From: Actinomadura macrotermitis
GTDB lineage: Bacteria > Actinomycetota > Actinomycetes > Streptosporangiales > Streptosporangiaceae
Length of the DNA stretch: 64,000 nucleotides
Assembly: GCF_009604375.1 (NCBI RefSeq)
Contig: NZ_WEGH01000002.1
Location: 1,760,073-1,824,072 of the forward strand
Direction of reading: 5' to 3'
Position 1 is the stretch's first letter. Each line of letters opens with the position of its first letter. The notes beneath the pieces were generated by a model, which had not been told where the DNA came from, made no database searches, and worked only from the letters and a program-made list of their open reading frames with translations. Below are positions 17,499 to 25,944 of the stretch, piece by piece. The position numbers and the translations under genes are program-made.

Positions 17499-18125
17499 TC
17501 AGCCGCGCAGGTCGTCGGGCAGCAGGCGGGCCAGGGAGCGGACGGCGCGGTACTGCAGCGCCTTGATCGCGCCGGTCTTCTTGCCCATGACCAGGGCGGT
17601 CTCGGCCACCGACAGACCGCGCAGGAAGCGCAGCTCGACGCATTCGCGCTGCTCGGCGCCGAGGCTGTGCACGGCCGCCAGCAGGGCCGTGTTCGTCATC
17701 GAGTCGAGCACCGCCCGTTCGGGGCCCTCGTCGGGCAGGTCCGGCTCGACCAGCTCGGCGGTGCAGAACTCCAGCCGGTGGCGGCTCGACTTGAAGTGGT
17801 CGGTGACCAGGTTGCGGGCGATGGTCACCAGCCAGGCCCCGAAGTCCTTGCCCTGCCAGTGGAAGTCGCCGATGCGGCGGAGCGCGCGCAGGAAGGTCTC
17901 GCTGGTCAGGTCCTCGGTGAGGGAGTGCGAGCCGACCCGGTAGTAGACGTAGCGGTAGACCAGCTCGACGTAGTTGTCGTAGAGGGAGCCGAACGCCTCG
18001 GCGTCGCCGTCGCGGGCGCGCAGCACCAGGTCCTTGACCGCGTCGCCGCGCCGTCCCCGGCGGGCCGCGTGCGGGGACGACCAGGGCAGCGGTGTCACTC
18101 GGGCATCGAGGGTCAGGCTGCGCAT
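17499..18125 (-). CDS. bldN: ECF RNA polymerase sigma factor BldN
   Basis: A 208-residue extracytoplasmic-function sigma factor. Region 2 is GSLYDNYVELVYRYVYYRVG...LTSETFLRALRRIGDFHWQG, and region 4 is QRECVELRFLRGLSVAETALVMGKKTGAIKALQYRAVRSLARLLP. These match Streptomyces BldN, which drives chaplin, rodlin and aerial-development genes. The N-terminal extension of about 45 residues before region 2 is much shorter than the pro-sequence in Streptomyces BldN. ATG 18125 follows GAGGAG by 6 bases; a longer in-frame reading adds only low-complexity sequence. No rsbN anti-sigma gene is adjacent. Confidence 0.9.
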   Translation of the reverse strand: MRSLTLDARVTPLPWSSPHAARRGRRGDAVKDLVLRARDGDAEAFGSLYDNYVELVYRYVYYRVGSHSLTEDLTSETFLRALRRIGDFHWQGKDFGAWLVTIARNLVTDHFKSSRHRLEFCTAELVEPDLPDEGPERAVLDSMTNTALLAAVHSLGAEQRECVELRFLRGLSVAETALVMGKKTGAIKALQYRAVRSLARLLPDDLRG

Positions 18126-18316
18126 GCAGTTCTCCTCGGGGCGTATGCGACCTCCGGCGTGAATCGCCACTCTAGGTAGCGCGGGGGAGGGCAGGCAACG
18201 GTGGCCGCGGGCGGGGGCCCGGGGCGGCTCGTGCGGCCCGGTGACAAGGGCGGTCCGGGAAGTTCGCGGCGCAGCGGTTACCCTTCGGCGCCCCGGATCG
18301 GGCACCATGGGGCGCG

Positions 18317-19552
18317 ATGGTCGAAGCTCTTCTCGCGCTGCTGGCGACCCTGGGTGCCCTGACGGCCACCGGGTTGCTCGTTTCGCGCGCCTCAAAGGAC
18401 CGGCTGCTCTACCTGATCGCCTGGTCGCTGACCCTGGTCGGCATCTCGCTCGCGCTCGCCTGCATGACGGTGGGCTTCTTCGCGGGCTTCAACGGACTGC
18501 TGTTCCGGGTGGTGGAGCTGGGCGCGGCGCTGATCGCGCCGATGTGGCTGGCCCTCGGCATGGTGGAGCTGATCGCGCGGCCGGTGCAGGTGCGGTTCGC
18601 GGCGTGGCTGTTCGCGGTGTCCTACAGCGTGGTCGCCCTGGTGATCGCGGTGCTGGACCCGCTGACGTCCTACAAGTTCGCCAAGGCGCTGCCCCCGCCG
18701 TCGAAGGTGTACCAGACGCTGCCGCTGCTGCTCGTCGACGGCGCGCACGTGGTCGCGGTGCTGGCGCTGGTGGCGTGCGCGGCGGTGACGGCGCTGCAGG
18801 CCAGCAAGCGCGACCAGGAGGCGGCCGAGCTGCTGATCCCGGTCGCGCTGGTGGCGCTGGCGGGCGTGCTGGTGGTCACCGGCACCCGCGGGTTCCTGCC
18901 GGGCATGCTGGTGCCGGTCCTGCTCGGCGGCGCGGCCGGCCTGGTCTGGTACGGCGCGATACGCACCATCCCGGTGTACGACGACGAGGACGCCGAGTAC
19001 GAGGACGAGCCGGCCACCGGCTACGAGACCCCGCCGCCGCCCCCGCCGCAGCCGGCCCCCGCGCCGCAGCCGCAGCCGGCCGCGCCCCCGGCGTCCAAGC
19101 GCGGCGAGCTGCGCTTCCCCGAGCCGGCGAGCGAGGAGCTGCGCTTCCCCGACCCGGCGCCGCCGACCAGCGTGGACGGGTTCGCCGCCGCGGCCGCCGA
19201 CCCGGCCGTCTGCGGCCAGATCACCGTGTACACGCTGCTGGACGGCCGCGAGGAGCCCTTCGACCGGCTGGCCGAAGCGCTGGTCCAGGCGGCCCGCACC
19301 GCCGAGCCGGACACGCTGATCTCGGCCGTGCACGAGGTGGTGAACACGCCCACCCAGCGCATCCTGTACGAGCTGTTCCGCGACGAGGCGGCGTTCGAGG
19401 CGCACCGGCGGCAGCCGCACGTGCAGCGGTTCCAGGCCGAGTCGCGCCCGCACGTGCTGGCCACCAACGTCATCGAGCTGCGCCTCGGCGCAGCGAAGGT
19501 GCTCCCGCTGCCCGCCCCCGGCGGCCGCTCCGGCCAGGTGACCCGCCGGTGA
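18317..19552 (+). CDS. membrane protein with C-terminal antibiotic-biosynthesis-monooxygenase-like domain
   Basis: A 411-residue two-part protein. Residues 1-220 contain about seven hydrophobic helices (from MVEALLALLATLGALTATGLLV onward). A proline-rich acidic linker of some 80 residues (PPPPPPQPAPAPQPQPAAPP) follows, then a soluble ferredoxin-like domain, residues about 300-395, with ITVYTLLDGREEPFDRLAEAL and ILYELFRDEAAFEAHRRQPHVQRF typical of the ABM fold. The role is unknown. It is head-to-head with bldN across a 191-base region and directly precedes a glutaredoxin-like gene. Confidence 0.75.
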   Translation: MVEALLALLATLGALTATGLLVSRASKDRLLYLIAWSLTLVGISLALACMTVGFFAGFNGLLFRVVELGAALIAPMWLALGMVELIARPVQVRFAAWLFAVSYSVVALVIAVLDPLTSYKFAKALPPPSKVYQTLPLLLVDGAHVVAVLALVACAAVTALQASKRDQEAAELLIPVALVALAGVLVVTGTRGFLPGMLVPVLLGGAAGLVWYGAIRTIPVYDDEDAEYEDEPATGYETPPPPPPQPAPAPQPQPAAPPASKRGELRFPEPASEELRFPDPAPPTSVDGFAAAAADPAVCGQITVYTLLDGREEPFDRLAEALVQAARTAEPDTLISAVHEVVNTPTQRILYELFRDEAAFEAHRRQPHVQRFQAESRPHVLATNVIELRLGAAKVLPLPAPGGRSGQVTRR

Positions 19553-19555
19553 GCC

Positions 19556-19611
19556 CGAGCGGCGGCGAGGCCATGGACACGGGCGCGCCGCCGAGCGGAG
19601 GCGAGGCCATG
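19556..19611 (+). repeat. tail-only relic of the dispersed hairpin repeat
   Basis: Two near-identical segments in tandem, each GAGCGG(C/A)GGCGAGGCCATG, end at ATG 19573 and ATG 19609. The second (CCGCCGAGCGGAGGCGAGGC then ATGAGC) matches the tail of the repeat at 36812-36940 apart from one base. The hairpin part is missing. The tail supplies a Shine-Dalgarno-like GGAGGCGAGG and a start codon. Confidence 0.55.
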
Positions 19612-19869
19612 AGCACCGACATCACGATCACGCTGCTGGGCAAGCCCGGCTGCCATCTGTGCGACGACGCGCGGGCCGTGATCGAGCGGGTCGCCGCCGA
19701 CCTCGGGGTGGCGGTGCGCGAGCGCGACATCACCCTGTCGGAGGCCGACACGCGCGAGTACTGGGAGCAGATCCCGGTCACGTTGATCAACGGGGTGCAG
19801 CACGACTTCTGGCGGGTGGACGAGGCGCGGCTGCGCGCCGCCATCGCCAAATTGCGTAAAACCCGTTAG
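19609..19869 (+). CDS. glutaredoxin-like (DUF836/YruB-type) thiol protein
   Basis: An 86-residue thioredoxin-fold protein with the redox motif CHLC in LLGKPGCHLCDDARAVIERV and the cis-proline segment IPVTLINGVQHDFWRVDEARL. It belongs to the small glutaredoxin-like family found next to rex in actinobacteria. The start is ambiguous: GTG 19549 (overlapping the previous stop), ATG 19573 and ATG 19609 are all in frame. I choose 19609 because GGAGGCGAGG precedes it and the fold begins there. Placement upstream of the redox regulator Rex fits a thiol-redox role. Confidence 0.85.
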   Translation: MSTDITITLLGKPGCHLCDDARAVIERVAADLGVAVRERDITLSEADTREYWEQIPVTLINGVQHDFWRVDEARLRAAIAKLRKTR

Positions 19870-20019
19870 ACAGGGCAATTACCCCAGAAAACGGGATGTC
19901 TGGTCAGTCACACCACCTGCGGACCCCTGGCCTGCGGATACGTCCGGCACACCCCCGCTGACCTGGGCTTTTAAGTCCGGCGCGGGCGCGCGAGCGGACC
20001 CGTTGGGTGGGGGGCGACT

Positions 20020-20037
20020 TTGTGCGCGTATTCACAA
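20020..20037. promoter_or_regulatory. Rex operator upstream of rex
   Basis: TTGTGCGCGTATTCACAA fits the Rex consensus TTGTGAA-N4-TTCACAA at all but two positions; the outer symmetry extends to CTTTGTG...CACAAAG (20018-20039). It overlaps the -35 box, so Rex should repress its own operon and release it when NADH is high, as in Streptomyces coelicolor. Confidence 0.85.
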
Positions 20038-20048
20038 AGGCTTAACCT
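20020..20048 (+). promoter_or_regulatory. candidate promoter of rex-hemACD
   Basis: TTGTGC at 20020-20025, a 17-base spacer, and TAACCT at 20043-20048. The leader to the rex GTG would be about 90 bases. The -35 lies inside the Rex operator. Confidence 0.55.
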
Positions 20049-20144
20049 GGGAGGCAGCCCTGGGCGGCCAGGCGGTGGCCGTTGCGGTCCCCGCCACGGA
20101 ATGGCCGGGGTCAGACCTAGCGTCGAGCCCCCGAAGAGCAGGCC

Positions 20145-20873
20145 GTGACACCTCGACAGAACCGCACCCGCGCCGAACGCGGCATTCCCGAAGCCACCGT
20201 CGCGCGGCTGCCGGTGTACCTGCGGGCGCTGCACACCCTCCAGGACCGCGGCGTGGCCACGGTCTCCTCGGAGGAGCTGGCCTCGGCCGCCGGGGTCAAC
20301 TCGGCCAAACTTCGTAAAGACCTGTCCCACCTCGGCTCGTACGGTACGCGGGGCGTCGGGTATGAGGTCGAATATCTGGTCTACCAGATCTCCCGCGAGC
20401 TCGGCCTGACCCAGGACTGGGTCGTGGCCATCATCGGGGTGGGTAACCTGGGCCGCGCGCTGGCCGGTTACGGCGGATTCGCCTCGCGCGGGTTCCGGGT
20501 GGCGGGGCTGCTGGACGCCGACGAGGCCATCGTCGGCCAGCAGATCTCCGGCATGACCGTGGAGCACATCGACCGGCTGGAGGACGTCATCGCCGAGCGC
20601 GGCGTGTCCATCGCGGTCATCGCCACGCCCGCGGGCGCCGCCCAGAAGGTGTGCGACCGGGTGGTGGCGTCCGGGGTGACCAGCGTGCTGAACTTCGCGC
20701 CGGTGGTGCTGGCGGTGCCGGACGGCGTCGACGTGCGTAAGGTCGATCTGTCGATCGAACTGCAGATCCTGGCCTTCCACGAGCAGCGCAAGGCCGGCGG
20801 CCCCGGCGAGCACCCGCTCGCCGGCGACGGGCCGCCGGGCACGGCGCAGTACGTCGAGGCGGTGCAAGCGTGA
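20145..20873 (+). CDS. rex: redox-sensing transcriptional repressor Rex
   Basis: A 242-residue Rex repressor, which senses NADH/NAD+. The N-terminal winged helix (about residues 15-75) contains VSSEELASAAGVNSAKLRKDLSHLGSYGTRGVGY; the Rossmann domain has IIGVGNLGRALAGY and the C-terminal swapped helix ends the core. GTG 20145 is used. A Rex operator lies about 110 bases upstream, indicating autoregulation. It heads the haem operon: hemA begins 25 bases after its stop. A second Rex operator occurs at 49261-49280. Confidence 0.96.
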   Translation: MTPRQNRTRAERGIPEATVARLPVYLRALHTLQDRGVATVSSEELASAAGVNSAKLRKDLSHLGSYGTRGVGYEVEYLVYQISRELGLTQDWVVAIIGVGNLGRALAGYGGFASRGFRVAGLLDADEAIVGQQISGMTVEHIDRLEDVIAERGVSIAVIATPAGAAQKVCDRVVASGVTSVLNFAPVVLAVPDGVDVRKVDLSIELQILAFHEQRKAGGPGEHPLAGDGPPGTAQYVEAVQA

Positions 20874-20898
20874 TCAGTGAGCGGGAGGGACACCGCGC

Positions 20899-22278
20899 AT
20901 GAGCGTCCTGGTGGTGGGACTGAGCCATGGCAGCGCTCCGGTGGCGGTGCTGGAGCGCGCGGCGGTGGCCGGGGACGACCTGACCAAGCTGCTGCACGCG
21001 GTGCACGACAGCGGGCACGTCACCGAGGCCGTCATCGTGTCGACCTGCAACCGGGTCGAGGTGTACGCGGTGGTGGACCGTTTCCACGGCGGCGTCACCG
21101 CGATCACCGAGCTGCTGGCGCTGCATTCGGGCGTCCCGCAGGACGACCTGTCCCGGCACCTGTACGTGCACTACGAGGAGCGGGCCGTCCAGCACGCCTT
21201 CTCGGTGGCGTGCGGGCTGGAGTCGATGGTCGTCGGCGAGGGCCAGATCCTCGGCCAGCTGCGGGCGGCGCTGCGGCTCGCGCAGCACGAGGACACGATC
21301 GGCAGCGAGCTGCACGAGGTCGTGCAGAGCGCGCTGCGGGTGGGCAAGCGCGCCCACCACGAGACCGGCATCGACAAGGCGGGCGCGTCGCTGGTCAGCG
21401 TCGGCCTGCAGGTCGCCGAGAAGCACCTGGGCCCGCTGGAGTGCGCCCGGGCGCTGGTGGTGGGCGCGGGCGCGATGAGCGGCCTGGCCGTCGCCACGCT
21501 CGGCCGGGCGGGCGCGCGCGAGATCGTCATCGCCAACCGGACCGAGGCCAAGGCGGTGCGCCTGGCGGCCGAGTCGCCGGTGCCGGCCCGCGCGATCCGG
21601 CTGGACGAGCTGGACGGCGCGCTGGCGGACGCCGACCTGGTCGTCTCCTGCACCGGCGCGGCCGGGCTGGTCCTCACCGCCGGGCAGCTGCGCGCGCACG
21701 GCGTCGGCACCGACGGGCGGCGCCGCTTCTTCCTGGACCTGGCGCTGCCGCACGACATCGACCCCGGCGTGGCCGCGCTGCCCGGCGTCGCGCTCGCCGG
21801 GCTGGAGCAGCTGCGCACCGCGCAGGAGGCCGCGCGGGCGATCGGCCCCGAGGCGGTCGAGGCGGTCCGCGCGATCGTCGCCGAGGAGGTCGCGGCGTTC
21901 CTGGCCGGCGCGCGCGCCGCCGCCGTCGCGCCGACCGTGGTGGCGCTGCGCAGCAAGGCCGCCGAGGTGGTCGAGGCCGAGCTGGCCCGGCTTACCGGGC
22001 GGCTGCCCGAGCTGGACGAGCGGGCCCGCAAGGAGATCGCGCACGCGGTCCGCCGCGTCGCCGACAAGCTGCTGCACGCGCCGACCGTGCGGGTGAAGGA
22101 GCTGGCCGCCGCGCCCGGCGGCGACGCCTACGCCGACGCGCTGCGCGAACTGTTCGACCTGGACCCGAAGGCGCCGCAGGCCGTGGCCCGCGCCGACCTG
22201 CGCGAGCCCGCCGTGCCCGCCGTCCCCGTGGACGCGCCGTGGGCGCGCGGCACCGACGACCAAGGAACCCGATCATGA
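20899..22278 (+). CDS. hemA: glutamyl-tRNA reductase
   Basis: A 459-residue enzyme making glutamate-1-semialdehyde from glutamyl-tRNA, the first committed step of C5 haem synthesis. The catalytic cysteine lies in VSTCNRVEVYAV (about residue 50); GLESMVVGEGQILGQ and the NADPH-binding GAGAMSGLAVATL follow, and the C-terminal dimerisation helix is present. Expression should follow Rex. Its stop overlaps ATG 22275, which opens a short frame through a hairpin repeat to hemC. Confidence 0.96.
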   Translation: MSVLVVGLSHGSAPVAVLERAAVAGDDLTKLLHAVHDSGHVTEAVIVSTCNRVEVYAVVDRFHGGVTAITELLALHSGVPQDDLSRHLYVHYEERAVQHAFSVACGLESMVVGEGQILGQLRAALRLAQHEDTIGSELHEVVQSALRVGKRAHHETGIDKAGASLVSVGLQVAEKHLGPLECARALVVGAGAMSGLAVATLGRAGAREIVIANRTEAKAVRLAAESPVPARAIRLDELDGALADADLVVSCTGAAGLVLTAGQLRAHGVGTDGRRRFFLDLALPHDIDPGVAALPGVALAGLEQLRTAQEAARAIGPEAVEAVRAIVAEEVAAFLAGARAAAVAPTVVALRSKAAEVVEAELARLTGRLPELDERARKEIAHAVRRVADKLLHAPTVRVKELAAAPGGDAYADALRELFDLDPKAPQAVARADLREPAVPAVPVDAPWARGTDDQGTRS

Positions 22279-22394
22279 CTGCGTGCAGGCGCGCGGCGGC
22301 TGGACTGAGGAGCGCAGGGAGCTTGCGACCGGAGCGACGAGGGAAGCCGTCGCGTAAGGGCGCCTGCTCGCCGCCGAACGGAGTGAGGCAATGA
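22275..22394 (+). repeat. dispersed hairpin repeat, copy 1 (hemA-hemC junction)
   Basis: A 120-base element filling the whole hemA-hemC gap. The outer stem is CAGGCGC (22286-22292) with GCGCCTG (22360-22366). The inner stem is GCGGCGGCT (22293-22301) with AGCCGTCGC (22345-22353), including one G.U pair. GTAAGG bulges on the 3' side, and the loop has GGACTGAGGAGC and CGACGAGGGA. The tail ends CCGAACGGAGTGAGGCA then ATGAGC of hemC. An open frame of 39 codons (ATG 22275 to the stop at 22394) runs through and overlaps both neighbours by ATGA. Related copies lie at 36812-36940 and 51653-51853. Confidence 0.85.
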
Positions 22395-23320
22395 GCACGG
22401 ACAGGGCGCCGCTGCGCCTCGGTACCCGCAAGAGCCTGATGGCGACCACCCAGTCCCAGCTGGTCGCCGACGCTTTGTCGCAGCGTACGGGGCTTGCGGT
22501 GGAGCTTGTCGGGGTAACGACGCAAGGTGATGTTTCCAAGGCCTTGCTTGCCCAGATGGGCGGTACGGGCGTTTTCGTCAGTGAGCTGCGGGACAGGGTG
22601 CTGTCCGGTGAGGTGGACTTCGCGGTGCATTCGCTGAAGGACCTGCCGACCGGCGCCGCCGAGGGGATCACGCTGGCCGCGACGCCGCGCCGCGACGACC
22701 CGCGCGACGCGCTGTGCGGCCCGGCCAAGCTCGCCGACCTGCCGCGCGGCGCGCGCGTCGGCACCGGCTCGCCGCGCCGGGTGGCGCAGCTGCTCGCGCT
22801 CCGTCCCGACCTGGAGGTGGTGCCGATCCGCGGCAACGCCGACACCCGCCTCGGCAAGGTGACCAGCGGCGAGCTGGACGCGGTCGTGCTCGCCTACGCC
22901 GGGCTCACCCGGATCGGCCGGCTGGAGGCGGTGGCGGAGGTCTTCGAGACCGAGCAGATGCTGCCCGCGCCGGGCCAGGGCTCGCTGGCGCTGGAGTGCC
23001 GCTCCGACCGCCCCGAGCTGGCCGGGCTGCTCGGCACCGTGGACGACGCGGCGACCCGCGCCGCGGTGCTCGCCGAGCGCACGGTGCTGGCGGTGCTGGA
23101 AGCGGGATGTTCGGCGCCTGTGGGAGCATACGCTGCCGAAAGAGAACAAGAGCTTCATCTGACGGCCAACGTCGTGTCCAGCGACGGGACCCGGCAGATC
23201 AGGCTGTCCGCACGCGGCCACCGCGATGAGGCCGAGCGGCTCGGGCGCGATCTCGCGCACCGCATGCTCGGCCTCGGGGCCGACCAGTTGATGGGGGAGC
23301 GCACCATTGAGCCCCGCTAA
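22391..23320 (+). CDS. hemC: hydroxymethylbilane synthase (porphobilinogen deaminase)
   Basis: A 309-residue enzyme joining four porphobilinogen units. Family motifs are visible: LGTRKSLMATTQSQ, HSLKDLP, GTGSPRR, RGNADTRL and the dipyrromethane-cofactor cysteine in EAGCSAPVGAYA. ATG 22391 overlaps the stop of the short frame inside the upstream repeat (ATGA), so its translation may depend on ribosomes crossing that element. It overlaps hemD by 14 bases. Confidence 0.96.
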   Translation: MSTDRAPLRLGTRKSLMATTQSQLVADALSQRTGLAVELVGVTTQGDVSKALLAQMGGTGVFVSELRDRVLSGEVDFAVHSLKDLPTGAAEGITLAATPRRDDPRDALCGPAKLADLPRGARVGTGSPRRVAQLLALRPDLEVVPIRGNADTRLGKVTSGELDAVVLAYAGLTRIGRLEAVAEVFETEQMLPAPGQGSLALECRSDRPELAGLLGTVDDAATRAAVLAERTVLAVLEAGCSAPVGAYAAEREQELHLTANVVSSDGTRQIRLSARGHRDEAERLGRDLAHRMLGLGADQLMGERTIEPR

Positions 23321-24920
23321 CCGCAGTTCCGCCGACCGGCCCGCCGGGGCGGAGGCGGCTCCGCAGGCGTCCGGCACCGGGCTGGTCGTCCTGGTCGGCA
23401 TGGGCCCGGGCGACCCGGGCCTGCTGACCCTGCGCGCCGCCGCCGAGCTGGGGCGCGCCGACGCGGTGGTGGCCGACCATGCCCGCGTGCACCCCGAGAT
23501 CATGGCGCACTGCCGCGCCGACGCCGAGATCCTGGACTCGGCCGCCGGCGACCCGGTGAAGCTGGCGGTGAAGGCCGCCCGCGCGGGCCGGCGCGTCGTC
23601 CGGCTGTTCCAGGGCGACCCGGGGCTGGCCTGCGGCCTGGCCGCCGAGGGCGGCGCGCTGGCCAAGGCCGGCGTGCCGATCGAGGTGGTGCCCGGCGTGT
23701 CCGCGGTGACCGGTGTGCCGGGGTACGCGGGCATCCCGCTGACCGACCCCAAGCATCGCGAGGTGCGCGTCATCGACGCCGGCGACGGCGCGGTGGACTG
23801 GGAGAAGTTCGCCAAGACCGACGCGACCCTGGTCATCCTGGGCGCCGAGGGCATCGTCGCCGAGGTCGCCAAGGCCCTGGTCGCGGTCGGCCGCCCCGAC
23901 TCGACCCCGGCCGCGATGACCGGCGCCGGCACCACCACCGAGCAGGAGACCGTGGTCTCCACGCTCGGCCGGCTCGCCGCCGACGCCAAGGGCATGGAGG
24001 CGCCCGCCCTGATCATCGTCGGGGACGTGGTGAACTGGCGCGACAAGCTGTCGTGGTTCGAGAATAAGCCGCTGTTCGGCTGGCGCGTCCTGGTGCCGCG
24101 CACCAAGGAGCAGGCCGTCTCGCTGTCGGACCAGCTGCGCGCCTACGGCGCGGTGCCCGACGAGGTGCCGACGATCTCGGTCGAGCCGCCGCGCACCCCG
24201 CAGCAGATGGAACGTGCCGTCAAGGGCCTGGTGACCGGCCGCTACGAGTGGGTGGTGTTCACCTCCACCAACGCGGTGCGCGCGGTCCGGGAGAAGTTCA
24301 CCGACTACGGCCTGGACGCCCGCGCGTTCGCCGGCCTGAAGGTCGCCGCGGTCGGCGAGCAGACCGCCGCGGCGCTGGTGGAGTTCGGCATCCAGCCCGA
24401 CCTGATGCCGTCGGGGCAGCAGTCCAGCGAGGGCCTGGCCGAGGTGTGGCCGCCCTACGACGAGGACCTGGACCCGATCAACCGGGTGCTGCTGCCGCGC
24501 GCCGACATCGCCACCGACACCCTCATCGCCCGGCTGACCGAGCTCGGCTGGGAGTGCGAGGACGTCACCGCCTACCGCACCGTGCGCGCCGCGCCGCCGC
24601 CCGCCCCGATCCGCGAGGCGATCAAGGGCGGCGGGTTCGACGCGGTGCTGTTCACCTCCTCCTCCACGGTGAAGAACCTGATCGGGATCGCGGGCAAGCC
24701 GCACAACGTGACGGTGATCGCGGTGATCGGGCCGCAGACGGCCAAGACGGCCGAGGAGTACGGGCTGCGCGTCGACGTGATGGCCGACAAACCGTCCGTA
24801 TCGGCACTGGCCGAGGCGCTGGCCGAGTACGGTGCGAAGCGGAGGGCGGCTCAGGTCGAGGCGGGCGATCCGCTGCGCAAGCCGAGCCAGATGCGCCGGG
24901 GCGCGCGCCGCCGCAAGTAG
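23307..24920 (+). CDS. hemD: uroporphyrinogen-III synthase with N-terminal SUMT-like domain
   Basis: A 537-residue two-domain protein. Residues about 25-235 resemble a uroporphyrinogen methyltransferase (GMGPGDPGLLTLRAAAEL; VVPGVSAVTGVPGYAGIPLT). The catalytic RLKGGDP motif reads RLFQGDP, so methyl transfer may be weak or lost. Residues about 260-500 are the HemD domain (FGWRVLVPRTKEQ, VFTSTNAVRAV, AVGEQTAAAL, VLFTSSSTVKNL). The C-terminus is strongly basic. The fusion is standard in Streptomyces and relatives. The TTG start at 23307 lies inside hemC, implying translational coupling. Confidence 0.92.
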   Translation: MSPANRSSADRPAGAEAAPQASGTGLVVLVGMGPGDPGLLTLRAAAELGRADAVVADHARVHPEIMAHCRADAEILDSAAGDPVKLAVKAARAGRRVVRLFQGDPGLACGLAAEGGALAKAGVPIEVVPGVSAVTGVPGYAGIPLTDPKHREVRVIDAGDGAVDWEKFAKTDATLVILGAEGIVAEVAKALVAVGRPDSTPAAMTGAGTTTEQETVVSTLGRLAADAKGMEAPALIIVGDVVNWRDKLSWFENKPLFGWRVLVPRTKEQAVSLSDQLRAYGAVPDEVPTISVEPPRTPQQMERAVKGLVTGRYEWVVFTSTNAVRAVREKFTDYGLDARAFAGLKVAAVGEQTAAALVEFGIQPDLMPSGQQSSEGLAEVWPPYDEDLDPINRVLLPRADIATDTLIARLTELGWECEDVTAYRTVRAAPPPAPIREAIKGGGFDAVLFTSSSTVKNLIGIAGKPHNVTVIAVIGPQTAKTAEEYGLRVDVMADKPSVSALAEALAEYGAKRRAAQVEAGDPLRKPSQMRRGARRRK

Positions 24921-24943
24921 CAGCCGAGGGAGATCTTTCCGTC

Positions 24944-25930
24944 ATGTCCGCACAGTTCCCCGTCGCCCGGCCGCGGCGGCTGCGCCGCACGCCCGCGCTG
25001 CGCCGGCTGGTCGCCGAGACCCGGCTGAGCCCCGCCGACCTGGTGCTGCCGATGTTCGTCAAGGAGGGCATCGCCGAGCCGAACCCGATCGGCTCGATGC
25101 CCGGCATCGTCCAGCACACCCGCGACAGCCTGCGCAAGGCCGCGCACGAGGCGGTCGCGGCCGGCGTCGGCGGGCTGATCCTGTTCGGCGTCCCGGCGGT
25201 CAAGGACGCCGTCGGCTCGGCCGCCGACGCCCCCGACGGCGTCGTGCAGACCGCGCTGCGCGACCTGGCGTCCGACCTCGGCGACTCCGCCGTCATCATG
25301 ACCGACCTCTGCCTGGACGAGTTCACCGACCACGGCCACTGCGGCATCGTCACCGAGGCCGGCGAGATCGACAACGACGCCACCCTGGAGCGGTACGCGC
25401 GCATCGCCGTCGCGCAGGCCGAGGCCGGCGCCGACGTCGTCGCGCCGAGCGGCATGATGGACGGCCAGGTCGCCGCGATCCGCCGCGCCCTGGACGGCGC
25501 CGGGTACCCCGAGCTGCCGATCCTGGCCTACTCGGCCAAGTACGCCTCGGCCTACTACGGCCCGTTCCGCGAGGCCGCCGAGTGCGCGCCGCAGTTCGGC
25601 GACCGGGCCACCCACCAGCAGGACCCGGCCAACGCGGCGGAGTCGCTGCGCGAGGTCCGGCTGGACCTGGCCGAGGGCGCCGACATGGTCATGGTCAAGC
25701 CCGCCGGGGCCTATCTGGACATCATCCGCCAGGTCCGCGACAGCGTCGACGTGCCGGTGGCGGCCTACCAGGTCAGCGGCGAGTACGCGATGATCGAGGC
25801 GGCGGCCGAGCGGGGCTGGGTGGACCGCGAGCGCACCATCGACGAGTCCCTGGTCGCCATCCGCCGGGCCGGCGCGGACATCGTGCTCACCTACTGGGCC
25901 ACCGAGGTCGCCCAGCGGCTGGCGCGCTGA
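24944..25930 (+). CDS. hemB: delta-aminolevulinic acid dehydratase (porphobilinogen synthase)
   Basis: A 328-residue enzyme condensing two aminolevulinates to porphobilinogen. The Schiff-base lysines lie in YSAKYASAYYGPF and MVMVKPA. The metal site reads DLCLDEFTDHGHCG: two of the three cysteines of the zinc type remain and one position is Asp, an intermediate pattern. ATG 24944 lies 23 bases after hemD, with GAGGGAG upstream. It ends the rex-hemACD-hemB operon, and a hairpin terminator follows. Confidence 0.95.
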   Translation: MSAQFPVARPRRLRRTPALRRLVAETRLSPADLVLPMFVKEGIAEPNPIGSMPGIVQHTRDSLRKAAHEAVAAGVGGLILFGVPAVKDAVGSAADAPDGVVQTALRDLASDLGDSAVIMTDLCLDEFTDHGHCGIVTEAGEIDNDATLERYARIAVAQAEAGADVVAPSGMMDGQVAAIRRALDGAGYPELPILAYSAKYASAYYGPFREAAECAPQFGDRATHQQDPANAAESLREVRLDLAEGADMVMVKPAGAYLDIIRQVRDSVDVPVAAYQVSGEYAMIEAAAERGWVDRERTIDESLVAIRRAGADIVLTYWATEVAQRLAR

Positions 25931-25944
25931 GCCCCGCCCGCGGC

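Noticed and set aside
14889..18179. Open frame of about 1096 codons across the epimerase, acyltransferase, HAD and bldN genes
   Set aside because: It runs through two opposite-strand genes with recognised motifs, and the translation is low-complexity Arg/Ala/Gly. Shadow of GC-rich coding.
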